Origin: Salibacterium lacus
GTDB taxonomy: Bacteria > Bacillota > Bacilli > Bacillales > Marinococcaceae
DNA: 64,000 nt
Direction: 5' to 3'
Assembly: GCF_042684865.1 (NCBI RefSeq)
Contig: NZ_JBHUML010000005.1
Location: 310,001 to 374,000 of the forward strand
Shown: in pieces, positions 1 through 8,918 of the stretch
Position numbering within the stretch: the first letter of the stretch is position 1
Layout: every line of letters begins with the position of its first letter
The notes under the pieces: model-generated
What the model was told of the DNA's origin: nothing
What the model saw: only the letters and a program-made list of their open reading frames with translations
The model's database searches: none
Program-made: the position numbers and the translations under genes

Positions 1-1401
1 TGTTCCGGATCCAACGAGGCTTACCAGGGTTTTATCGATCCATACCGACGACAGTTTGTTTGCTGCCGGAATCGATTCTTCGACGATGTTGGTTACGGCA
101 AAGTGAAGCAGCTCTATGTCTTTCCAGTCATAGGAGGAATGATCCAGCGCATCAATCTGGAGCGTGAGAACATTCATATCCTCCCACGTCTCCACGCGCT
201 CTTTTAGTTGAAAATAATCCAGTTTTTCTTTAATTTCTCCTGTCGTGTAACTGCCAAGGTATAGTTTGCTGATGAATAAATGTTGAATCTGCAGTGTATG
301 GTCATGCAGTTCCTGCTTTAAATCAGAATGCGTGGAAAACATCTCGTGGAGCCGGTCTTCGATGTACTGCAGCTCATTTTTTGTGGACAACGATTTGTCG
401 TCCGGCCAGGTTTCTTCGATATTTTTCACCAGTTTGTTGACCGGAAAGTATAACTTCCGGCTCACGATAAACACACCGGCCAGGCTCACGGTGATCAAGA
501 GTATGATAATAATCAGGGTAAACCAGCCGATATTCTGCGATTCTTTTGTCATTTCTTCAATGGAATTAAAAGATAAATAAGTCCAGTGATTAAAATCCGA
601 TTTGTAATACGTCACGGTGCGGGGTGTTTCGTCTGTTACGATATCAAATTGTCCCTGCTTTCCCTGGATGGCGTCCGTTGATTCCACGTAACCGGTCTCG
701 GTCAGTGTCCTGCCAATCATGGACGGATTGCTGTGCACGACAATAGTATGGTTTTCATCGGTGATCATGACTTCGTCCGAGAGATCATCCATGTTAATCA
801 TCTCAACCAGGCTGCACGTTGGAATCTTGGCAATCGCCATGCCGAATTTGTCCGTTCGTTTCGCCGGCAGCTTCTTGATGAGGCCGATGCTGTTTTGGCA
901 GCCGCTGTAGCTCAGCTGCTCCTGAAAATCTTCTCCCTGCATCAGTACCCAGCTGGAATCAAATTCGAGGTTCCGGTAGGACAGATACTGCTCCTCATCC
1001 GGGTGTTCCCTTAAAGCCTCCACTCCTTCATTCTGCAGAATCCAGTCGTGTCTGAAATTAAGAACCACCACTTCTTCCACTTTCGTTTTGTAAGAATGGA
1101 GTTTGCGTATCGATTCGTTCAGATCCCTGTAAATCTCAAAATCCCGGCCCGACATACTGGACGTGACCGCCTCTTCCATCAGCGGATTGTTGGTGATGTG
1201 GTTCATGCTGTGGTCAACCGTCAGAAGCACCTGTTCCACATTGGAGTTAATCTGCCGGATCATCTGCTTTTTTTCATCGTTTACTTTCTCCTGTATCACC
1301 TCCGAAGAGTGACCGTAAGAAAAAAAACCGACCAACATAACCGGGACAATACTGAAAATACACCCAAACATGATTAATTTCGTTAACAGACTTTTTCTCA
1401 T
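1..1401 (-). CDS. YesS-like AraC-family regulator with extracellular sensor domain (N-terminal part; runs off the window)
   Basis: 467 codons are in frame from the ATG at 1401 to the window edge, so the C-terminal DNA-binding part lies outside. Residues about 8-30 form a first membrane segment, 31-290 a Cache-like extracellular sensor, and 291-313 a second membrane segment (run of I/L/V). The cytoplasmic linker then carries the pattern QHLFISKLYLG ... VLTLQID ... LLHFAVTNIVEE known from YesS/YtdP-type AraC regulators. A GAGGAG ribosome site lies 11 bases before the ATG; an upstream ATG is closed by a stop. In Bacillus subtilis YesS controls rhamnogalacturonan use, which fits the pectinase gene immediately upstream of it on the same strand. 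A sensor histidine kinase was the alternative; no H-box is visible in the part seen. Family call is firm, ligand is inference. Confidence 0.75.
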   Translation of the reverse strand, partial: MRKSLLTKLIMFGCIFSIVPVMLVGFFSYGHSSEVIQEKVNDEKKQMIRQINSNVEQVLLTVDHSMNHITNNPLMEEAVTSSMSGRDFEIYRDLNESIRKLHSYKTKVEEVVVLNFRHDWILQNEGVEALREHPDEEQYLSYRNLEFDSSWVLMQGEDFQEQLSYSGCQNSIGLIKKLPAKRTDKFGMAIAKIPTCSLVEMINMDDLSDEVMITDENHTIVVHSNPSMIGRTLTETGYVESTDAIQGKQGQFDIVTDETPRTVTYYKSDFNHWTYLSFNSIEEMTKESQNIGWFTLIIIILLITVSLAGVFIVSRKLYFPVNKLVKNIEETWPDDKSLSTKNELQYIEDRLHEMFSTHSDLKQELHDHTLQIQHLFISKLYLGSYTTGEIKEKLDYFQLKERVETWEDMNVLTLQIDALDHSSYDWKDIELLHFAVTNIVEESIPAANKLSSVWIDKTLVSLVGSGT

Positions 1402-1448
1402 GTTTACCGCGGCTCCTCTGTATTCATGTCACTGCCCGTTTTTTAACC

Positions 1449-1478
1449 GGGGAGGTCCGGCGTGAAGAGAACCTCCCC
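1449..1478 (-). terminator. Hairpin after the pectinase gene
   Basis: An 8-bp perfect stem GGGGAGGT/ACCTCCCC around a 14-base loop lies just past the pectinase stop codon. The following bases are A-rich rather than a clean T run on the minus strand, so it may be a weak terminator or an RNA 3' stabiliser. Confidence 0.45.
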
Positions 1479-1485
1479 TTTCCTG

Positions 1486-4400
1486 TTACAGTTCAGGCTT
1501 CCATCCGCCAAGCACCTGTTCGGCCGTATAGTCCGCCGCTTCGTCTTCCCTTAATTGAGGCCGCTGTTCATTCACTACAGCCCCCGGACCGTCATTGTTG
1601 TATTCATAAAACCTTGCTTCCTCCGGAGGGAACCCTCCCATTTCGGTCCAGCCTTCCTGCTTAATATGCGCACCCAGGGTACTGTTTTTAAACACGACGG
1701 AGGCGACCGCTTCCGGATTTCCTCCCGGCTGCCACGGCCTGCCGAGATACACTGTTTCTGCCGGAGCGTCACTTGTCAGCTCACTGTTCAGAAACAAGAA
1801 ACCGTAAGGATGCTCGGTTACTGTGCTGGCAGCGGTGATATAACCGTTGTTCGAATCCGACCCCCGGTCCAGCGAATGCACCGTCGTATCTTCAAAAACA
1901 GCGCGGGCTCCCCCGAAGATGAAATCAACGTCCCCTTCGATATAGCTGTCGTGGTAATAATGGGTACCGGAATTCGCGAGCAGCGTATCCTGGTGCCCGA
2001 GAAACGCCACATTATCAAAAATCAGACGTTCCCCCCGGGCATTCACCGCGACAGCCTGACGCCCTTCTACACCATCTTCTGCGGGAAAAGAGTTTTCAAA
2101 CGTCAGATCCGCTGCTTGAAAGTCATCCGCTTTAATAAAGACGGACGCACTGGCGCTGGTGCCGATCGTTCCACCCACGCCGTTCGCTTTGCCGGCATGG
2201 TTATCATACGTAATAATCGTTTTGTCCCGGCTTTCGCCTTTCAGGGTGATAAACGGTTTCCCCGCCGGCACCTCGACGACTTCTTCATACGTGCCGTTTT
2301 TAATCTCAATGGTAACGGGGCTGGTGTTATCACCCGGTACCGCATCAATGGCGGCCTGCACCGTTTCATAATCGCCGCTGCCATCCTTGGATACGGTGAG
2401 CGAACTGTTTCTCTCCTCCACTTTTTTCGAGTAATCGTTGATTTTTTCAACATCTCCTTCCTGCAGGGTTCTGTCCCACTGGTCGACCGAATTGGTTTCC
2501 TGGACCTGTGCGTAAACATTCCCTTCAAAATACCCTGTCTGTCCGGCCGTGTCGAGCAGCGATTCCGCGTAGTTCCCGGCCCACTGGTAGCCGTCCCGTC
2601 TTTCTTTTTCAATCTCCTGGATATCGTGTTGGATCACGCCGTCTCTGCCGGAGAATATCGGCTTATTGGTACCGATTTCATAAAACCTGTACCAAAGGGT
2701 TGCTCCCGGTTCCTCTACAAAGTATTCATTGTTCTCATTGCCGCCGCTCACGTACCGCATGTCTTCTACTCTAGCTTCTTCAAACCACCGCAAAGCTCCT
2801 TCCACCGCCTGCTGAATTTTTTCTGTCTGGTTATCCCGCGACATTAAAAAGCGGATAACAGGAACAGATTCGGATCCTGAAATGGAAGGATGTTCATAGC
2901 TCCGCGCCTGCACCGGTTCATAAGTGAAAGGATCATGCTGGGCTCCCCAGGCTGTTAACGTTCCATCAACTTCAATCTGCGCGTTCAGAATATACTCAAC
3001 AGCCAGATCAAGGGAATCCTGCAGAAAGGTACGGTCCTCCTCACTCATCAGATTTCCCTGAAACGGGTACTCCTGTTTTACCATGTCGTCCATGAGATCC
3101 AGCACCCGGACCATGGCATTGTCGTTAAAGGTGACGGCGTCCGAGTAATTGCCGCGTCTTGGATACACCTGGGCAAAGCCGCCGGTGTCATACTGCAGGT
3201 CCATGAGAAAATCCAGACCGCGCTGCACTGCTTCTTTATACTTTTCTTCCCCAGTTGCCTGATACACTTCCGACAGAAAACGAATTTCTTTCACGGTGGC
3301 ATTGTTGTCGATCATGCCAAGCCCTTTGCCGTCTTCTTCCCATTCCGACCGTGGTTCTTCCCCGTCCCACGGCGCACTGTAGTCGATGGCTTTCGACCAG
3401 CCCCCGTGTTCCATCTGCCACGTCAGCATGTTATCCGCTTTTTCCACCGCATCATCTAAGTTACCGGAAAAAGAAGGCTCGGTTTCTTCCGGGAAAAACG
3501 CTGCCCCGTCCTGCAGTTCATCCATACTCTTCATGACAAGCACGGTATTTCCGAACGTATCGGTGGTTGCGGCCGCTTCACTGATCCTAAGCTCCTGGTT
3601 CAACAGCGGCGTCAGGCTTTCCCATTCCCCGGCTGGAATCGACACCCCGATATCATTTACCTGCACGTCGGGTATCGTTCCATTCAACGTCACCGCAATA
3701 AGGTGCGGGGTCAGCATATCAGCTTTGGCCACCTGCACGCTGCCGGTGTTTTTGTCCGAGTGATTGGTGAGTTCCCTCGCGAATGTTTCCGCTTCAGCGA
3801 ACGTCATGTCGGACGGTATAGCGGGCTGGGATGCACTGCCTTCGTTCATCCAGCCTTCCCCGGCGATACGTCCCATCATTCCAGGTCCTTCTTCGTTATC
3901 GGGAACAGCGTCCAGCAGATCCGCTGTGATCAGTGCGGTTTCCCGTTTGGTGATGGGTTTGTTCCATTGCAGCTGCTCATCCAGATGATCCGGAATATAA
4001 TGATGAGCCCGCGCTGTTTCTTTCACGTAGGCGCCCCACGCTTTGCCGGTCTGCCCGCCGTTTCCGGTGTGCGGCATGTCACGCTGATCAAACCCAAACG
4101 CCTTATTGATCAGCGCCGCAAATTCCAGCACCGTGACCGGATCATCCTGTTTTTCCTCGATGTCCGCCTTCATGCCGATGTCTTCCATCTTTTTCACGAT
4201 CACACCACCGGCCAGCTGCTCGAGCGGCACGTTTTCTGTGTCCACCTCTTCGCGGCCGTCACCGGTATCGATGGTATTGTGAATGCGCAGGTGATCAATA
4301 TTTCCTCCGCCTTCTGCGCCTACCGCAGTTAAACGAATCGTCTGCGTTCCTTTATCCAGATTCACCTGCATTGATTCGGTTTTCCACGCGTTCCAGGCGG

Positions 4401-5136
4401 GTGTCGGGGGAAAACGAAGTTCTGCTTCTGCCACCCCGTTCACGCTGATTTCCGCCGGCCTGTCACTGCCGCCGGCATGGGCGTATTTCACATCCAGCGT
4501 GTACTCCCCGGCAGACGGAACATCCACCGTCCACTCCACGTAGCCGCCCGGTACATTAGGATTAAAATCCGTAAACCCTTCTCCTGTGAAGCCGGTATGT
4601 TTGTTATCAATGATGACGCCGTCATGAACGGCCGTTTCGGCTTCTTTCACTTTATCCACGGCAGGACGCACAAGCAGGTGGTCGATATTGGCTCCGCCCT
4701 GGGCAGCAGCTGCGGTCAGACGGATCGTGTGGGACCCTTCCGTCAGAGAAACCGCGGCCTCGGCGTAGTTGTAATCATCAAACTGCCCCGTCGGCTCGAA
4801 ATCCAGTTTCCCGACCCTTTCTTCTCCATCGACCTGAACGGCCGCGTGACGATTCTCAGATCCCCCGTGCGCGTACCGGAACCCGAGCCTGTAGTCCCCT
4901 TCAGACGGCACGTCGATGTTCCACTCTACGTATCCCCCGGGCTCATTCGGATCAAAATCCACAAAACCGTCGCCGGTGTACCCTTTGTGTTCGGTATCCG
5001 TCACAATTCCTTCGCCCTCTGCCGCTTCGGCTTCATACACGTTTTTGTCCGCCGGCTGATTCTCAGACGCAGCCGCGTGTGGCGCGATCAGCAGAGCAGC
5101 TGTTACGGCAGCGGTATAACAAGCTGGTTTTTTCAC
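1486..5136 (-). CDS. Secreted multidomain pectinase: CBM35-CBM35-SLH-like-PL10 pectate lyase-CE8 pectin methylesterase
   Basis: The 1216-residue protein starts at a GTG (AAAGGAGGG upstream). Residues 1-24 are a signal peptide ending AAA-S. Two CBM35-like modules follow (about 33-157 and 164-288), each with an EAE start and a GGYVEW core. Residues 300-430 resemble S-layer-homology segments. A PL10 pectate lyase (about 555-870) has the DNNAT and GGFAQVYPRRG motifs. A CE8 methylesterase (about 912-1200) has GRQAVAV at 1026, GHQDTL at 1048, the nucleophile Asp1071 in DFIFGG, and LGRPW at 1131. The enzyme should de-esterify and cleave homogalacturonan at the cell surface or outside. The CBMs probably bind pectic sugars and the SLH-like part may hold it to the wall; both are inference. 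A cre-like site lies in its leader. Domain calls for the lyase and esterase are very secure. Confidence 0.95.
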   Translation of the reverse strand: MKKPACYTAAVTAALLIAPHAAASENQPADKNVYEAEAAEGEGIVTDTEHKGYTGDGFVDFDPNEPGGYVEWNIDVPSEGDYRLGFRYAHGGSENRHAAVQVDGEERVGKLDFEPTGQFDDYNYAEAAVSLTEGSHTIRLTAAAAQGGANIDHLLVRPAVDKVKEAETAVHDGVIIDNKHTGFTGEGFTDFNPNVPGGYVEWTVDVPSAGEYTLDVKYAHAGGSDRPAEISVNGVAEAELRFPPTPAWNAWKTESMQVNLDKGTQTIRLTAVGAEGGGNIDHLRIHNTIDTGDGREEVDTENVPLEQLAGGVIVKKMEDIGMKADIEEKQDDPVTVLEFAALINKAFGFDQRDMPHTGNGGQTGKAWGAYVKETARAHHYIPDHLDEQLQWNKPITKRETALITADLLDAVPDNEEGPGMMGRIAGEGWMNEGSASQPAIPSDMTFAEAETFARELTNHSDKNTGSVQVAKADMLTPHLIAVTLNGTIPDVQVNDIGVSIPAGEWESLTPLLNQELRISEAAATTDTFGNTVLVMKSMDELQDGAAFFPEETEPSFSGNLDDAVEKADNMLTWQMEHGGWSKAIDYSAPWDGEEPRSEWEEDGKGLGMIDNNATVKEIRFLSEVYQATGEEKYKEAVQRGLDFLMDLQYDTGGFAQVYPRRGNYSDAVTFNDNAMVRVLDLMDDMVKQEYPFQGNLMSEEDRTFLQDSLDLAVEYILNAQIEVDGTLTAWGAQHDPFTYEPVQARSYEHPSISGSESVPVIRFLMSRDNQTEKIQQAVEGALRWFEEARVEDMRYVSGGNENNEYFVEEPGATLWYRFYEIGTNKPIFSGRDGVIQHDIQEIEKERRDGYQWAGNYAESLLDTAGQTGYFEGNVYAQVQETNSVDQWDRTLQEGDVEKINDYSKKVEERNSSLTVSKDGSGDYETVQAAIDAVPGDNTSPVTIEIKNGTYEEVVEVPAGKPFITLKGESRDKTIITYDNHAGKANGVGGTIGTSASASVFIKADDFQAADLTFENSFPAEDGVEGRQAVAVNARGERLIFDNVAFLGHQDTLLANSGTHYYHDSYIEGDVDFIFGGARAVFEDTTVHSLDRGSDSNNGYITAASTVTEHPYGFLFLNSELTSDAPAETVYLGRPWQPGGNPEAVASVVFKNSTLGAHIKQEGWTEMGGFPPEEARFYEYNNDGPGAVVNEQRPQLREDEAADYTAEQVLGGWKPEL

Positions 5137-5176
5137 TGTTTTCGTCCCTCCTTTAGTTGGAACACCCTTTCCTTTT

Positions 5177-5190
5177 TGTATGCGCTTTCA
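5177..5190 (-). promoter_or_regulatory. Catabolite-repression (cre-like) site in the pectinase leader
   Basis: Read on the minus strand, TGAAAGCGCATACA matches the CcpA consensus TGWAARCGYTWNCW with one mismatch. It lies about 40 bases before the pectinase start, where bound CcpA would block transcription. Catabolite repression of pectinase is common in bacilli. The site is seen by eye; binding is inferred. Confidence 0.5.
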
Positions 5191-5456
5191 AAATTGTGTG
5201 CCCTCCTTTCTTTCAGCAGCGCTAAAGGAAGTGTTCTCTCCTTATTATCCTGTGCCCTGCCGGCGCTTTCGTCTATAATCATCGTCTCAGTATACGACAG
5301 TATCAGGCACTCTATGTTCTTTTGAAAAGGGGACTTCCGAAAAGAACCGTACAAATGATTATTCTGGTTACTGCTGGAAAAAGTATGTTTAGCTTATGGT
5401 GAAGTGGGGAACATTCTAATGGGTTTTTATTTCGAAGAAAAAGGAGCGTTAATACG

Positions 5457-6296
5457 ATGTCAGCTATTCCTTACATTCAACTGAACGATGGAAACGATAT
5501 CCCCGCCGTCGGCTTCGGCACCGTGATGCTGAACGGAAATCCGGGCGCAGGCGCCGTCGCAAGCGCCATCCGTAACGGTTACCGTCTCATTGATACAGCG
5601 TACAATTACGAAAATGAAGGAACGGTCGGGGAAGCCCTCACACGCACGTCCGTCCCGCGCGAGGAACTGTTTATTACATCAAAGCTTCCGGGCCGGTATC
5701 ACAGCTACGATAAAGCGCTGGTTACCATTCAGGAATCTCTGTACCGCGCCGGTCTCGATTATTATGACCTGTATCTGATTCATTGGCCGAATCCGAGCCA
5801 GGATACGTACGTCGAAGCCTGGCAGGCCCTGATTGATGCGCAGAAATGGGGACTTATCCGCTCCATCGGTGTGTCCAACTTTCTACCGGAGCATCTTGAC
5901 CGTCTGAAAACCGAAACCGGCGTGCTGCCTGCGGTGAACCAGGTGGAACTGCATCCGTTTTTCAACCAGCAGGAGCAGCGGAAGTATCATGACGACAACG
6001 GCATTATCACCGAATCCTGGAGCCCTCTGTATCAGGCCAAAGATGTGATAAATAACGAAACCCTGCAGGGCATTGCCGGTAAACACGGCAAAACCGTGTC
6101 ACAGATTATTCTGCGCTGGCACCTGCAGATCGGAGCGGTGCCAATCCCGCGCTCCACATCGCCTGAGCGCCAGCTCGAGAACATCAGCATCTTCGACTTC
6201 AGCCTTGACGGTGAAGACATGGAGACGATCAACGGCCTTACCCGCGCCGACGGCCGCATCTTCGACGGCGACCCGGCTGTGTATGAGGAATTTTAA
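5457..6296 (+). CDS. Aldo/keto reductase
   Basis: A 279-residue NADPH-dependent carbonyl reductase of the YvgN/2,5-diketogluconate reductase type (AKR5-like). The family tetrad is visible as Asp46, Tyr51, Lys76 and His109, with the signature GYRLIDTAYNYENE at 41-54 and the cofactor-binding IPRS near 225. An AAAGGAG site precedes the ATG. It is transcribed away from the pectinase gene and ends in a strong terminator, so it is probably a single-gene unit. Likely role is detoxifying aldehydes or methylglyoxal; the physiological substrate cannot be read from the sequence. Confidence 0.93.
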   Translation: MSAIPYIQLNDGNDIPAVGFGTVMLNGNPGAGAVASAIRNGYRLIDTAYNYENEGTVGEALTRTSVPREELFITSKLPGRYHSYDKALVTIQESLYRAGLDYYDLYLIHWPNPSQDTYVEAWQALIDAQKWGLIRSIGVSNFLPEHLDRLKTETGVLPAVNQVELHPFFNQQEQRKYHDDNGIITESWSPLYQAKDVINNETLQGIAGKHGKTVSQIILRWHLQIGAVPIPRSTSPERQLENISIFDFSLDGEDMETINGLTRADGRIFDGDPAVYEEF

Positions 6297-6304
6297 TGAA
6301 AACG

Positions 6305-6330
6305 AAAGACTGCTGCGGCAGTCTTTTTTT
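6305..6330 (+). terminator. Rho-independent terminator of the aldo/keto reductase gene
   Basis: A 9-bp perfect stem AAAGACTGC/GCAGTCTTT with loop TGCG runs into a T tract, nine bases after the stop codon. Confidence 0.9.
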
Positions 6331-6379
6331 ATGGATGCATGGCTTTTACGGGATGCGCTGCGCTGTCGTTCCGCCGGCT

Positions 6380-6524
6380 GTGGACACTACGCCGTTCCAA
6401 TCAGGAGTTAGTGGGCGCCGCCTGCAGGCAATGGACACTATATACTGGTGCAGGAAACCTTAGTGTCCCCCGACGCTTCTTCCGTAGACACTACGTATGC
6501 TGCCGGAGGGAGTAGTGTCCACGG
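6380..6524. repeat. Cluster of GTGGACACTA / TAGTGTCCAC repeats (cluster A)
   Basis: Five copies of an 11-base word, in both orientations and with up to two changes, sit in this non-coding gap: 6380-6390 GTGGACACTAC, 6430-6440, 6460-6469, 6484-6494 and 6512-6522. The last two form a hairpin CCGTAGACACTAC ... GTAGTGTCCACGG (6482-6524) that runs into a T tract, so part of the cluster could work as a terminator. The same word is clustered again at 12462-12660. No match to a known element was recognised. Confidence 0.7.
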
Positions 6525-6549
6525 AGCTTTTTTTCAGAAAGACGCTGTT

Positions 6550-6756
6550 CTAGTCGTCTTTTTTCAAATGATGAACAGCATAACGCAGCGGTCCGGCAAA
6601 CACCAACCCTGCGGCGGCTGTGCCAAGGAACAGAGGCACATAGGATAGCCATTCGATGTCTCTTCCCAGCCCGTAATCGATTCCTATCCGTAAAACGGTG
6701 ATGGCAGCAGGTATTCCAATCGTCCAGGATAATATAACAGGAAGACTTTTTGGCAA
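6550..6756 (-). CDS. Small two-helix membrane protein
   Basis: A 68-residue protein with two hydrophobic segments (about 5-23 and 38-57) and a positively charged end (HHLKKDD). It starts at a TTG with AAAGGAG six bases upstream. It follows the alpha/beta hydrolase gene by 39 bases on the same strand, so the two are probably cotranscribed. No family recognised. Confidence 0.6.
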   Translation of the reverse strand: MPKSLPVILSWTIGIPAAITVLRIGIDYGLGRDIEWLSYVPLFLGTAAAGLVFAGPLRYAVHHLKKDD

Positions 6757-6795
6757 CGTTTGTCTCCTTTCTTTACAAAAATGGTGATGCTCTCC

Positions 6796-7779
6796 TTATG
6801 ACTCCTCTTCGATCCACGAGGCCGCTTCCTGGTGCGCTTTTTCACTCAGCACCGCGCCAAAATGGCCGAGTCCGTCCAGCAGACGCACATCGGCACGGCG
6901 GGTATCAAAGACCTGATCATATTGATCGGCATGAAATGATTCGTCCGCGCTGCCTGCGAGCACGAGTACGTTTTCCATCGCAGCAATGTCCGACGCGTAG
7001 TCATCCCGTGGATGCATTCCCTTCTGGAGCCGGTAGCTGTAGGTCAGCGTTTCGGTGCCGTCGCGGACGCTCTCCGGCATGTTGAACGAAATCGCATCCA
7101 GCCCGTTCAGATAGCCGAGCCCGATTGTGTTCAGCATGCTGAGCCCGGCCATGCGCGGCACATTCACATTTGCCCAGCCGCTCTCTTCGCTTTGGTTGGT
7201 CGGCGCGGTGTGGTGGATATAAGGAGCAAGCAGAAGATACCGCTCCACCGCGGGATGAGCTTCGTCTCCCCCAGCCGTCCGGATCACCGTTCCGCCGCCG
7301 CTCGAGTGCCCGCCAAGCACGATCGACGCCCCCGGATGACGGCGGCGGACCTTGTCGATCAGATCATGAACATCTTTTTCCAGGCGGCTTAACTGATCAA
7401 TATCCCCCCGCGTCCCGGGGTCCGGCCCGTGGCCGCGCAGGTCGGGCGTGTACACAGACGCCGTACCAGCTTCTGCGAGATGGGAAGCAAGCGGCTGCAG
7501 ATACGCGCTGTGATAACCGGAACCGTGAAGCAGCACGAGCACCCGGTCCGCGTCTGATTCATAATAGCGATACGATAACGTCGAACCATCGCGCGCCTCA
7601 TACGTTTCAAGCGGCGGAAGTTCGTCCTCTTCGGTTTCTATCTCCCCGATATTCAGGCTTCCTCCCTCTTTTGCCGGCGGATCCACAGCAGAAAACAGCG
7701 CCAGACCGTGGGCCAGGCCGAGGTAAATCACCACCGTCGAAGCCGCCGTTATCCCGGCGATGCGGCGTACCTTTTTCAC
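6796..7779 (-). CDS. Membrane-anchored alpha/beta hydrolase (serine aminopeptidase S33 / monoacylglycerol lipase type)
   Basis: A 327-residue protein with an N-terminal hydrophobic segment (about 8-30) that is a signal anchor or uncleaved signal. The hydrolase fold covers about 60-325: oxyanion stretch LLHGSG (83-88), nucleophile elbow GHSSG with Ser159, a probable acid in LVLAGSADESFH, and His in GLGHFG near 308. It resembles lysophospholipases that act on lipid esters on the outer face of the membrane. Substrate unknown. It probably heads a two-gene unit with the small membrane protein downstream. Confidence 0.8.
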   Translation of the reverse strand: MKKVRRIAGITAASTVVIYLGLAHGLALFSAVDPPAKEGGSLNIGEIETEEDELPPLETYEARDGSTLSYRYYESDADRVLVLLHGSGYHSAYLQPLASHLAEAGTASVYTPDLRGHGPDPGTRGDIDQLSRLEKDVHDLIDKVRRRHPGASIVLGGHSSGGGTVIRTAGGDEAHPAVERYLLLAPYIHHTAPTNQSEESGWANVNVPRMAGLSMLNTIGLGYLNGLDAISFNMPESVRDGTETLTYSYRLQKGMHPRDDYASDIAAMENVLVLAGSADESFHADQYDQVFDTRRADVRLLDGLGHFGAVLSEKAHQEAASWIEEES

Positions 7780-8002
7780 CTCATCCCCTCCCTTACAGGA
7801 TGTATTTTCCGACCATTACAAACTTTCTGCACCTTCGTTATTTCCCATTTTACTTGTTTGTTATGAAAATTCAAAAACATCCTGTTTTTATTCGTTCTTG
7901 GAAGCTTCATACTATATAATAGACACAGGAAGATACAAATGCTTTTGGCAGACTGAAACGTTTGCTGAACGAAAAGGTTGCTGTATTGGAGGTGAGAAAG
8001 AT

Positions 8003-8917
8003 ATGAAGAACCATCCCATTTATGTGGAGATACCGATACATACGAACATAGAAACGTTATGGGAAGCCAGCCAGGATCCAGTTTTGCATGCGCAGTGGGA
8101 TCTTAGATTTTCTTCTATTACGTATGTACCCAAAAAAGAATCGGAGCCGCAATTATTTTCATATAAAACAAAGATGGGTTTTACGGCCGTAGAGGGATGG
8201 GGGAAAAGTGTCGGAAGTTTTCACGCAGAAGACGGTTCACGCACATCGTCGCTGCATTTTGGAACCGACCAATCCCTTTCCCCTATCCGTGAAGGAAAGG
8301 GATATTGGAAGTACCAACCCAAACATGATGATACGATCACTTTTTTAACACAATATGATTATACCCCTGGATTCGGCCGAATCGGTGACTTTGTCGACCA
8401 TCTTATTTTCCGGCCATTGATGGGATGGGGAACTGCCCTTAGTTTTGATGTGTTAAAAAAATGGTTGGAACAAGGAGAGACACCGGCCTCTCAATATGTA
8501 AGGTTCTTTAGTCACTGGATCCTGACGTTCTTTTTCTTCTTTATATGGATATATCATGGTCTTATTCCTAAACTTATTTACAGGCACCCGGGTGAAATGG
8601 AGATGGTCCAGGCTTCTCTTCCCCTTTCGAATACGCAAAGCTTGTGGGCAGTGCTGATTATAGGAATGGGAGAAGTTATATTTGGATGGATATGGCTGTT
8701 TTATAGAAAGAAACGGCATTTATTTTTTCTACAGATGATTCTTTTACCTCTTCTCACTCTTTCTGCCGTGCTGGCTGATCCACGTTCTCTCGTTGATCCA
8801 TTTAACCCTTTCACCTTTAATCTGGCGTTATTTGTTCTATCGATGATGGGGTACTTCATCAGCGCTGCAGAACTACCAACTGCCGCCAACTGTAAAAGAA
8901 AGAAAGAAGGAGCTTGA
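8003..8917 (+). CDS. SRPBCC-like / DoxX-like fusion membrane protein
   Basis: A 304-residue protein. The start is set at 8003 because GGAGGTGAG lies seven bases before this ATG; an open frame continues upstream but has no ribosome site. Residues 1-150 look like a START/SRPBCC ligand-binding fold (HTNIETLWEASQDP at the start, WGxALSFDVLKKWLE at the end of the fold). Residues about 165-300 hold four hydrophobic helices of the DoxX-like type, with HPGEM between the first two. It is followed by the DUF4166 gene after a single base, so the two products are translated together and probably act together. Biochemical role is unknown. Confidence 0.7.
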   Translation: MKNHPIYVEIPIHTNIETLWEASQDPVLHAQWDLRFSSITYVPKKESEPQLFSYKTKMGFTAVEGWGKSVGSFHAEDGSRTSSLHFGTDQSLSPIREGKGYWKYQPKHDDTITFLTQYDYTPGFGRIGDFVDHLIFRPLMGWGTALSFDVLKKWLEQGETPASQYVRFFSHWILTFFFFFIWIYHGLIPKLIYRHPGEMEMVQASLPLSNTQSLWAVLIIGMGEVIFGWIWLFYRKKRHLFFLQMILLPLLTLSAVLADPRSLVDPFNPFTFNLALFVLSMMGYFISAAELPTAANCKRKKEGA

Positions 8918-8918
8918 G

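Noticed and set aside
1..1401. Sensor histidine kinase
   Set aside because: The linker after the second membrane helix follows the YesS-type AraC pattern, and no H-box or ATPase motif is visible, though the C-terminus is outside the window.
1555..2847. Long plus-strand frame of about 430 codons
   Set aside because: It lies wholly opposite the pectinase gene, has no ribosome site and no family features; it is an antisense shadow of GC-rich coding DNA.
5133..5354. Short frame overlapping the pectinase start
   Set aside because: It covers the leader with its cre-like site, has no ribosome site, and its composition is not protein-like.
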